A DNA stretch of 64,000 nucleotides from Kutzneria chonburiensis (lineage in GTDB: Bacteria > Actinomycetota > Actinomycetes > Mycobacteriales > Pseudonocardiaceae): positions 2,232,001-2,296,000 of the forward strand of contig NZ_CP097263.1 of NCBI RefSeq assembly GCF_028622115.1, in the 5' to 3' direction. The notes below the pieces were generated by a model, which had not been told where the DNA came from, made no database searches, and saw only the letters and a list, made by a program, of their open reading frames with translations. This document shows positions 57,527 through 64,000 of this stretch, one piece after another (positions within the stretch are counted from its first letter, which is position 1; the number at the start of each line of letters is the position of its first letter). Both the position numbers and the translations under genes were made by a program.

Positions 57527-59205
57527 TTTCGGCCGACGACGCTGTTGCCGAGGCCTTCCGTACCGAGTGGGGCAAGGTCGTCGCGACGCTGATCCGGGTC
57601 ACCGGCGACTGGGACCTGGCCGAGGAGTGTGCCCAGGAGGCGTTCGCGGCCGCAGTCCGGCAGTGGCCGGTGGAGGGTGTGCCGCGCAAGCCGGGCGCGT
57701 GGCTGACCACCATCGCCCGGCACCGGGCCACCGACCGGATCCGCCGCGAGGTCGTCGGCGCGGCCAAGCTCAAGGAGATCGCGGTGACGGCCCACGAGCC
57801 GGACGTCCCGGTCGACAACGCTGGTATCGAGGACGACCGGCTCCGGCTGATCTTCACCTGCTGTCACCCGGCGCTGGCCTTCGAGGCCCAGGTGGCGCTG
57901 GCGCTGCGCACGCTGGCCGGGCTGAGCATGGCCGAGATCGCCCGCGCGTTCCTCGTGCCGGAGACGACGATGGCCCGCCGGGTCGGGCGGGCCAAGGCGA
58001 AGATCCGCAATGCCGGCATCCCGTACCGGGTGCCGCCGGCGCATCTGCTGCCGGAGCGGACCGCCGCGGTGCTCGGTGTGCTGTACCTGATGTTCAACGA
58101 GGGTTACAGCACGCCCGAGCGCCGGCCGTTGTGCGACGAGGCCATCCGGCTGGCCCGGCTGCTGACGCAGCTCATGCCGGACGAGCCGGAGGCCGGCGGC
58201 CTGCTGGCGTTGATGCTGCTGCACGACTCCCGCCGGCACGCCCGTCTCGACGAGCACGGCGACGTCGTACTGCTGGCCGACCAGGACCGAAGCCGTTGGG
58301 ACGCAACACAAATCGCCGAAGGACGGGCCGCGCTGGAACGAGTCATGCGGCTGGATCGGCTTGGGCCGTACCAACTTCAGGCGGCCATCGCCGACAGCCA
58401 CGCCGCCGGCTCCGACTGGCCGCTGATCGCCCGCCTGTACGCACGGCTGGCGATCGTCGTGCCGTCCCCGGTGGTGCGCCTCAACCACGCGGCCGCGGTC
58501 GCCATGGCCGAGGGCCCGGCCGCCGGCCTCGCGTTGCTGGACGGCATGGACATCCCCGGCTACCACCTGCTGCCCGCGACCCGCGCCGACTTTCTCCGCC
58601 GTCTCGGCCGCCACGCCGAGGCGACGGTGGCGTACGAGCAGGCGCTGGGGTTGGCTACGGCCGAGGCCGACCGGCGTTTCCTGACCGCACGACTGACCGA
58701 GACGAGAGGACGGGCCATGCAGCCCACCGTGATCGAGCGGGGCGAGCAGCCCTACGTCGGTATCCGGCGCACCATCACCATGCAGACCTTCCCGGAGCTC
58801 GCCGACCGGATGGCCGGCATCGTCGGCTGGCTGGCCGAGCGCGGACTGGCCCCGACCGGCGCGCCGTTCTTCCGCTACCTGGTCATCGACATGGCCGCCG
58901 AACTGGTCGTCGAGGCCGGTTTCCCCGTCGCCGGCCCGGTCGAGGGCGACGGGGAGGTCTTCTCCGACGTCCTGCCGGCCGGCCGCTACGCGTCGGTCAC
59001 CCACCACGGCCACCCGAGCGAGCTGATGGGCGTGACCAAGCAGCTCAACGAGTGGGCCGAGGCCAAGGGCCTGCGCTGGGACGCCGAGCAGACCCCGGCC
59101 GGCGACAAGTTCGTCTGCCGGCTGGAGATCTACAAGACCGATCCCCGCGTGCAGCCCGACATGTCGCAGTGGGAAACCGAGCTGGCCTTCAAACTGGCCG
59201 ACTAG
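57523..59205 (+). CDS. ECF42-type RNA polymerase sigma factor fused to a GyrI-like domain
   Basis: 560 residues from GTG 57523. Sigma-2 region (LIRVTGDWDLAEECAQEAFA), sigma-4 region (LRTLAGLSMAEIARAFLVPE TTMARRVGRAK), then the long TPR-like C-terminal domain of ECF42 (FTCCHPALAFEAQ earlier; FNEGYSTPE, RLNHAAAVAMAEGPAAGLALL). ECF42 proteins end near residue 400; here the frame goes on without a stop into MQPTVIERGEQPYVGIRRTI, a GyrI-like small-molecule-binding domain (about 399-560). The GyrI part has its own ATG and a GAGAGGA site at 58717, so it may be made both alone and fused. Confidence 0.85.
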   Translation: MISADDAVAEAFRTEWGKVVATLIRVTGDWDLAEECAQEAFAAAVRQWPVEGVPRKPGAWLTTIARHRATDRIRREVVGAAKLKEIAVTAHEPDVPVDNAGIEDDRLRLIFTCCHPALAFEAQVALALRTLAGLSMAEIARAFLVPETTMARRVGRAKAKIRNAGIPYRVPPAHLLPERTAAVLGVLYLMFNEGYSTPERRPLCDEAIRLARLLTQLMPDEPEAGGLLALMLLHDSRRHARLDEHGDVVLLADQDRSRWDATQIAEGRAALERVMRLDRLGPYQLQAAIADSHAAGSDWPLIARLYARLAIVVPSPVVRLNHAAAVAMAEGPAAGLALLDGMDIPGYHLLPATRADFLRRLGRHAEATVAYEQALGLATAEADRRFLTARLTETRGRAMQPTVIERGEQPYVGIRRTITMQTFPELADRMAGIVGWLAERGLAPTGAPFFRYLVIDMAAELVVEAGFPVAGPVEGDGEVFSDVLPAGRYASVTHHGHPSELMGVTKQLNEWAEAKGLRWDAEQTPAGDKFVCRLEIYKTDPRVQPDMSQWETELAFKLAD

Positions 59206-60370
59206 GGAGTGCCTGCTCGACGTCGGCCCAGATGTCTTCTGCCTGCTCGATGCCGACCGACAGCCGGATCGTGCCCTCGGTGATGCCGGCGGCGGCCAGC
59301 GCGTCGGCGTCGAGCTGGCGGTGCGAGGTGCTGGCCGGGTGCAGGACCATGCTCTCCACGCCGCCGAGCGACGCCGCGAGCTTCACCAGCCGCAGGCCCT
59401 TGGTGAACGTGTAGCCGGCGTCGCGGCCGCCGGCGAGGTCGAAGCTGACCATGCCGCCGAAGTCGGACAGCACCCGCTTGGCCACGTCGTGGTCGGGGTG
59501 CGTGGGCAGGCCCGGGTAGTGCACCTTCGTCACGGCAGGGTGCGCGGCCAGCAGCTCGGCGATCCGGCTGGCGTTGGCGCAGTGCTGACGCATCCGCAAC
59601 GCCAGCGTCTGGATGCCGCGCAGCGTCAGCCATGCCGCGAACGGGTCGATCATCGCGCCCATCTCCATGGTGTGGTGCCAGCCGTGGCGGTAGCGGGCGT
59701 CGTCGGCGAAGACCAGGATGCCGGCGGTGACGTCGGAGTGGCCGCCCAGGTACTTCGTGATCGAGTGCAGCACGACGTCGGCGCCGTGCCGGATCGGCTG
59801 GCACAGCAGCGGCGTGGCGAAGGTGTTGTCCACCACCGTGATCAGCCCGGCTTCCTTGCCAGCCTTGAGGAACGCCGGCTGGTCGGCGACCCGCGTGACC
59901 GGGTTGGTGATCGTCTCCAGGTACAGCATCTTCGTGGTGGGCCGGACCGCGGCGGCGACCTCGGCCGGGTCCTCGCCGGGGATGTAGCTGACCTGGACGC
60001 CGAAGTTGTCGTGCAGGTAGGACAGCGCCGCATAGGTGCCGCCGTACAGGCAGCTCTGCGCGATCACGTGGTCGCCGGTCTTCAGCACGCCCAGCAGCGC
60101 CGAGCTGATCGCGCCCATGCCCGACGCCGTGGCCACCGCCGCCGTGCCGCCCTCAAGTGCGGCGACGGTCTCCTCCAACGCCCGCGTGGTCGGGTTGCCG
60201 TAGCGGCTGTAGGCGAAGCCGCGGTCCGGGCCGGTGAGCGCGTCGGCCAGCGCGTCCGGGTCGTCGAAGCCGAAGTTGGACGCCTGGTAGAGGGGCACGC
60301 TGATCGGGTGCGAGTTGGGCAGGGTCGGGGTGTGGTGGTGGACGACTCGGGTGGCTGGGTGCTGGTCCAT
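59189..60370 (-). CDS. PLP-dependent Cys/Met-metabolism lyase (methionine gamma-lyase/cystathionine gamma-synthase type)
   Basis: 393 residues from ATG 60370. YSRYGNPTTRALEETVAALE, PLP-binding VVDNTFATPLLCQPIRHGAD and the Schiff-base Lys in VLHSITKYLGGHSDV. The protein lacks features that separate cystathionine synthase, gamma-lyase and O-acetylhomoserine sulfhydrylase by eye. Divergent from a MocR-type regulator, also PLP-dependent; 17 bases of overlap with the convergent sigma gene's end. Confidence 0.88.
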   Translation of the reverse strand: MDQHPATRVVHHHTPTLPNSHPISVPLYQASNFGFDDPDALADALTGPDRGFAYSRYGNPTTRALEETVAALEGGTAAVATASGMGAISSALLGVLKTGDHVIAQSCLYGGTYAALSYLHDNFGVQVSYIPGEDPAEVAAAVRPTTKMLYLETITNPVTRVADQPAFLKAGKEAGLITVVDNTFATPLLCQPIRHGADVVLHSITKYLGGHSDVTAGILVFADDARYRHGWHHTMEMGAMIDPFAAWLTLRGIQTLALRMRQHCANASRIAELLAAHPAVTKVHYPGLPTHPDHDVAKRVLSDFGGMVSFDLAGGRDAGYTFTKGLRLVKLAASLGGVESMVLHPASTSHRQLDADALAAAGITEGTIRLSVGIEQAEDIWADVEQALPSRPV

Positions 60371-60432
60371 GCCATCGAGCCTGCTCGGGTCGAAGTGTCG
60401 GGAACAGCGCCAATCCCGGCTAGATTGGTTTG

Positions 60433-61857
60433 GTGACGGAGCCAAGCCCGTGGCCGGTGGACCGGCTCGTGGCCCAGCTGGGGCGGTGGTCGGCCAGCCG
60501 TGGGCCGCTGTACCTGCTGCTGGCCGCCCGGCTGCGTGAGCTGATCGACTCCGGGCTGCTGCCGCCGCGGGCGATGCTGCCGCCCGACCGCACGCTGGCC
60601 GGTCGCCTGGCCGTCGGCCGCAGCACCGTGGTCGCGGCGTACGAACAGCTGCGGCAGGACGGCAAGGTCGACCGACATCAGGGCCGGGGAACGTGGGTCA
60701 AGCCGGCCGTGCTGGGCGAGGTGCGGCCCAACGCCGTGCCGCCGGCCAACTCCCTGTTCGTGAACTACCTGGAGCCCATGGGCGACGTGCTGTCGCTGGC
60801 CTGCGCCGCACCGCAGGATCGGCCGCCGGAGCTGACCGCCGCGCTCACCCGGGCCATCGGGCGGCTGCCCGTCGGCGACATCGGCTACTACCCGCTGGGC
60901 CTGCCCGCGCTGCGGGACGCGATCGCCGACCGCTACTGCCGGCAGGGCCTGGCCACGACGTCCGATCAGATCCTTGTCACGACCGGCGGTCAGCAGGCGC
61001 TGTCGCTGATCACCCAGCTTTTCGTCGCCCCCGGTGATCACGTCGTCGTGCAGACGCCCACCTATCCCGGCGCCCTGGAGCTGGTGCGTCACACCGCCGC
61101 GGTCGTCTCCCCGGCCCTGGCCGACGACCTGACCGCGGTGATCGCCGCGTCACGGCCACGGCTGGCCTATGTCAATCCCACCAACCACAATCCGACCGGC
61201 GCCACCATGTCCGCCCTCGTGCGCCGACGGCTGGTCGAGTCGGCCGGCGACACCGTGCTGATCGACGACGAGGTGCTGGCCGACCTCGCTTTCGGCGGGG
61301 TTCGCCCACCAGGTCTCGCCTCTTTTGACCATGGGCGGGTTCTCACGGTCAGTTCCGTGACGAAGCTGCTGTGGGGTGGGCTGCGCATCGGCTGGATCCG
61401 CGGTTCGGTCGGCGACATCGCCCAGCTCGGCCGGCTCAAGGCGATCCACGACCTCGGCTGCGCCGCCTTGGAGCAGCTCGCCGTCGCCGGCCTGCTGCCG
61501 TCGATCGAATCCGTCGTCACCGCCCGGGTCGCCGAGCTCCGCGTGCGCCATGACCACTTGTGTGCCGAGCTGGGCAAACACCTGCCGTCCTGGTCCTTCG
61601 AGCCGGCCGACGGCGGCCAGTGCCTGTGGGTCCGGCTGCCGTCCGGTGACGCCTCCGCCTTCGCCCAGGTCGCGCTGCGCCACCGCGTCGCCGTCCTGCC
61701 CGGCTCCGCCCTCGGCCAGTGGGACTCCCACCTCCGCATCCCGTTCACCGCGTCGGTCGACGAGCTGTCACTGGCCGTGCGGCGCCTGGCCGCCGCCTGG
61801 CACGACTACCGCCCGTCGACCGGCCCCGCGCCGGCGTTGCACGCTTTGGTGGTTTGA
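60433..61857 (+). CDS. MocR/PdxR-type GntR regulator with aminotransferase domain
   Basis: 474 residues from GTG 60433 (a TTG precedes it). wHTH GPLYLLLAARLRELIDSGLL, LAGRLAVGRSTVVAAYEQLRQDGKV, then a fold-type I aminotransferase: IGYYPLGLPALRDAIADRY, YVNPTNHNPTGATMS and the PLP Lys in VSSVTKLLWGGLRIGW. A TAGATT at about 60421-60426 may be a -10 box with a very short leader. It probably senses PLP or an amino acid and controls the divergent PLP lyase. Confidence 0.88.
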   Translation: MTEPSPWPVDRLVAQLGRWSASRGPLYLLLAARLRELIDSGLLPPRAMLPPDRTLAGRLAVGRSTVVAAYEQLRQDGKVDRHQGRGTWVKPAVLGEVRPNAVPPANSLFVNYLEPMGDVLSLACAAPQDRPPELTAALTRAIGRLPVGDIGYYPLGLPALRDAIADRYCRQGLATTSDQILVTTGGQQALSLITQLFVAPGDHVVVQTPTYPGALELVRHTAAVVSPALADDLTAVIAASRPRLAYVNPTNHNPTGATMSALVRRRLVESAGDTVLIDDEVLADLAFGGVRPPGLASFDHGRVLTVSSVTKLLWGGLRIGWIRGSVGDIAQLGRLKAIHDLGCAALEQLAVAGLLPSIESVVTARVAELRVRHDHLCAELGKHLPSWSFEPADGGQCLWVRLPSGDASAFAQVALRHRVAVLPGSALGQWDSHLRIPFTASVDELSLAVRRLAAAWHDYRPSTGPAPALHALVV

Positions 61858-61914
61858 CGTACGACCGGGTGGTCCGGCCTTCCCGGCCGCCTTCTGCCCT
61901 GGTTGGCCGGACGT

Positions 61915-62226
61915 ATGAGGAGAGCTCAGTTCGTCGCCGTCGCCGTGGTGTCGCTGGCCGCCCTGACCACCGCCCCGGTCGCCGCCGCGCCCGTGTCGCA
62001 CCAGGATTCGGGGATGCCGAACGTGGTCGGCAAGACCGTGTGGGACGCCGAGAACGCCGTCCCGTTCGGCACCCACCTGACGTTCGTCGACGGCACGGGA
62101 CAGCACCGCAAGGTCGTGTGGCCGGCCAACTGGCAGGTGTGCCGGCAGGACCCCGCCGCCGGCACGCCGCTGACCTCCACCACGGCCGTCACGCTGACGG
62201 TGGTGAAGCTCGAGGAGAAGTGCTGA
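61915..62226 (+). CDS. Secreted PASTA-like single-domain protein
   Basis: 103 residues from ATG 61915. Signal peptide 1-29 (cut near VAAAPVS). Then one PASTA-like unit: MPNVVGKTVWDAENAVPFGT, with CRQDPAAGTPLTSTTAVTLTVV and a final Cys. PASTA domains usually bind muropeptides or beta-lactams. Alone and secreted, it may be a cell-wall binding factor. A related gene follows 138 bases downstream. Confidence 0.75.
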   Translation: MRRAQFVAVAVVSLAALTTAPVAAAPVSHQDSGMPNVVGKTVWDAENAVPFGTHLTFVDGTGQHRKVVWPANWQVCRQDPAAGTPLTSTTAVTLTVVKLEEKC

Positions 62227-62364
62227 TCGGACCACTCGGGTTCTAGGCCGCACGCAGCACATCCGTGGGGCCGTTCGCCCGATCGCAACCGGGCTCGGGG
62301 CGGGCAAGGATGGCTACTTCATCCCATCCCCGACCACAGCGGTGTCGCGGTTCGCCGCGCGCCC

Positions 62365-62607
62365 ATGGAGCTGCTCGGCATGAAGAAGATGCCCAACCTG
62401 GTAGGCAAGTCGGTCACCCACGCCCGGCTCAAGCTGCCCTTGGCCACCCAGTACGTGTACGTCGACCACAAGTCGCGCAAGCCGGACATCACCTTCTACA
62501 GCAACTGGATGGTCTGCAAGCAGGAGCCGGCGGCCGGCGCGCAGATGGCCCCGTACGTGGTGCTCACCGTGATCAAGCGTGGGGAGACGTGCAAGGTCAG
62601 TCACTGA
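62365..62607 (+). CDS. PASTA-like single-domain protein without signal peptide
   Basis: 80 residues; MKKMPNLVGKSVTHARLKLP, VCKQEPAAGAQMAPYVVLTVI and a Cys near the C-terminus copy the layout of the preceding gene (two Cys in the same places). There is no signal peptide at the start, and none in the 130 bases upstream in frame. It overlaps the convergent SDR gene by 11 bases. Either cytoplasmic or a truncated duplicate. Confidence 0.6.
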   Translation: MELLGMKKMPNLVGKSVTHARLKLPLATQYVYVDHKSRKPDITFYSNWMVCKQEPAAGAQMAPYVVLTVIKRGETCKVSH

Positions 62608-63358
62608 CCGCGCCGCCGGTGATGTTGAGCGAGGTCGCAGTCATCGAGGCGGCCAGGTCGGAGGCGGCGAACACGGCGACGTTGCCGACGTCGGCGAAGG
62701 TGGCGGCGCGCTTGAGCATGGTCTTGGCGACGATCGAGTCGGTGATGCCGTGGCGGGCGTCGAGCTCGGCGGGGATGCCCTCGGGGACGCCGCCGGTGTG
62801 CAGGCCGAGGACCCGGATGCCGTGCTGGCCGAGTTCGGCGGCGAGCTGGCGGCGCAGGAAGTCGACGGCGTTGAGGGCGACCTGGAGCCCGCCGATCGAG
62901 TAGTCCCGCATGGGCTCGCCGCCGCCGTCGCCGCCGAACGTGAGGATCACGCCGGAACGCTGGCGGATCATGTGCCGGGCGGCGGCGCGGGCGGTGAGGA
63001 ACGTGGACCGCACGGCGATGCGGATGGGCCGCTCGAAGTCCTCCAGCGCCATGTCGACCAGGGGAGTGCCCTGGTGGTCGGCGATGTCGATCAAGCAGAC
63101 CGAGATGTCGACGCTGCCGTCGCGCGCCGCGACGGCGTCGGCGTGAGCGGTGACTGCGCCCTCGTCGAGGGCGTCGACCACGGCCGGCTCGGCCTGGCCG
63201 CCGTCGGCGCGGATACGGTCGGCGAGGGCGTCCAGGGTCTTGGCCGTACGGCCCGTGACGTGCACCTTCGCGCCGGCGCGGGCGAAGGCGGTGGACATCG
63301 CGGTGCCGATCCCGCCGGCGGCCCCGTAGACGATCGCGTTCTTGCCGTTGAGCAGCAT
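62597..63358 (-). CDS. SDR-family oxidoreductase-like protein lacking the usual active site
   Basis: 253 residues. Rossmann start NAIVYGAAGGIGTAMSTAF is the TGxxxGIG motif with a Tyr for the first Thr. The catalytic YxxxK is degraded: the position reads DYSIGGLQVALN, with Gly where the Lys belongs, and the catalytic Ser strand reads VILTFGGDGG without Ser. The C-terminus NITGGAVSD is normal. So it may bind NAD(P) but is probably not a standard dehydrogenase. It follows an SRPBCC gene on the same strand by 10 bases. Confidence 0.8.
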   Translation of the reverse strand: MLLNGKNAIVYGAAGGIGTAMSTAFARAGAKVHVTGRTAKTLDALADRIRADGGQAEPAVVDALDEGAVTAHADAVAARDGSVDISVCLIDIADHQGTPLVDMALEDFERPIRIAVRSTFLTARAAARHMIRQRSGVILTFGGDGGGEPMRDYSIGGLQVALNAVDFLRRQLAAELGQHGIRVLGLHTGGVPEGIPAELDARHGITDSIVAKTMLKRAATFADVGNVAVFAASDLAASMTATSLNITGGAVSD

Positions 63359-63368
63359 GGATTTCTCC

Positions 63369-64000
63369 TCAGAGTCGGGCGAGCCAGTCCTGCCAGCGAC
63401 GGTGTTCCGTCGCGGCCCTGGCCTGGGCGTCGGGGCCGTAGAGGCGGCCGGTCACGTTGACGGACAGCGTGACCGCGTCCATGGAGAAGCAGGAGACGGC
63501 GAACATCCCCGAGGTCGTGCGGAGCAGCGTGAAGGACGGGTCCTGGTGTTCGATCACGCCGTCGACCGGCAGGTTCGTGATGTCGGCCTGCTCGACCGGC
63601 CTGATCAGGTCGACGGCGGCGGATGGCTGGCCGGCGAAGTGCGTGGCGTAGCAACGGAGAACGTGGAGCGTCATGCCCCAGCCCTTGCTGGCCTGCTCGG
63701 CGATGTCGTCCCAGCCCTCACCCTCGACGCGCAGGCTGCTGACCACCCGTACGACGCAACTGCCCTGGTCGCGGGCGGTCACGAGGATCTCCGTGGCGAA
63801 ACTCGGGTCCTCGTAGGCGAAGCGGTGCGGCGGCTCCCACGCCGTCACGGTCGCCTCGGCGTCCGGCGCGAACGGCTCGCGGTGCAAGCGCGCCGTGTCG
63901 CCGTCGACGTCGACCTGGAACGACCAGGCCCCGCTGTCGGTGGTGATCGCCGCCCAGACCTGCTCGGGGCTGGCCGGGATCTCGATGCTCTCCTCGTTCA
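63369..64000 (-). CDS. SRPBCC (START-like) family protein, start at or beyond the window edge
   Basis: 210 residues visible. NEESIEIPASPEQVWAAITT at the right edge is the usual SRPBCC N-terminus (AHSA1/polyketide cyclase class), and the codon before it is cut, so the start is at or just beyond 64000. WSFQVDVDGDTARLHREPFA and HRFAYEDPSFATEILVTARD continue the fold; the C-terminal half is less conserved, perhaps a second SRPBCC unit (WGMTLHVLRCYATHF is the family helix). A small ligand binder; likely co-transcribed with the SDR. Confidence 0.8.
   Translation of the reverse strand, partial: NEESIEIPASPEQVWAAITTDSGAWSFQVDVDGDTARLHREPFAPDAEATVTAWEPPHRFAYEDPSFATEILVTARDQGSCVVRVVSSLRVEGEGWDDIAEQASKGWGMTLHVLRCYATHFAGQPSAAVDLIRPVEQADITNLPVDGVIEHQDPSFTLLRTTSGMFAVSCFSMDAVTLSVNVTGRLYGPDAQARAATEHRRWQDWLARL

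Overview
This 64 kb window is dense, very GC-rich DNA (roughly 70% by eye) with GTG starts, many ATGA/GTGA start-stop overlaps and several promoters that look leaderless. It is a chromosomal segment of a filamentous-type actinomycete. An actinobacterial integration host factor (mIHF), a DUF3090/SCO1664 gene pair, a PknG-like kinase with GlnX-like partners, a deazaflavin-dependent reductase and many YafY/TetR/MerR/AraC regulators point the same way; Pseudonocardiales is a guess I cannot test. I saw no rRNA, tRNA, CRISPR array, transposase or phage module. Nearly everything is metabolic, regulatory or secreted accessory genes.

Layout. 0-3.9 kb: end of a LuxR-type regulator, a secreted L,D-transpeptidase, and a minus-strand pair of M55 D-aminopeptidase and M20 peptidase (the latter frameshifted). 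3.9-9.6 kb: a complete dipeptide/oligopeptide ABC importer, divergent from the peptidases. 9.6-18 kb: methionine aminopeptidase divergent from a small XRE regulator with paired operators; a Tat-exported TolB-propeller/amidohydrolase; a WYL regulator divergent from an AlkZ-like glycosylase; a His-rich methyltransferase. 18-23 kb: two universal stress proteins and a short UvrA paralogue. 23.5-26.5 kb: a HAD - APH kinase - acyl-CoA dehydrogenase operon, the same three domains that are fused in animal ACAD10. 26.5-32.3 kb: a lipoprotein, a TetR/FAD-monooxygenase pair, DUF4865/phosphotriesterase-like, a P-loop kinase-like protein and a SUKH protein. 32.4-35.2 kb: a GH3 beta-glucosidase with a ricin lectin domain behind a CebR-like operator.

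The most interesting block is 35.2-42.8 kb. Six tightly coupled genes encode a cytoplasmic trypsin-like protease, a PknG-like kinase, a vWA protein with a zinc ribbon, a four-helix GlnX-like membrane protein, a solute-binding lipoprotein and a trypsin-co-occurring (TRYCO1-type) protein. It reads as an extracellular-ligand sensor wired to an intracellular kinase and a protease.

42.8-50.4 kb holds DoxX-like, acyl-CoA dehydrogenase-like, an amber-interrupted GT9-like glycosyltransferase, mIHF, LD-carboxypeptidase, S9 peptidase and DUF3090/SCO1664. 50.4-64 kb holds an AraC regulator with direct-repeat operators and a reductase; a MerR frame that runs without a stop into a secreted NHL propeller; a lipoprotein and a secreted trypsin-like protease; a YCII protein plus an ECF42-type sigma factor fused to a GyrI-like domain; a PLP gamma-family lyase divergent from a MocR regulator; two PASTA-like proteins; an unusual SDR; and an SRPBCC protein cut by the window edge.

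Caution: three irregularities (1869-1873, 28400-28408, about 53056-53060) sit at short homopolymers and each would be repaired by adding one base, so some broken genes may be sequencing errors rather than real lesions.
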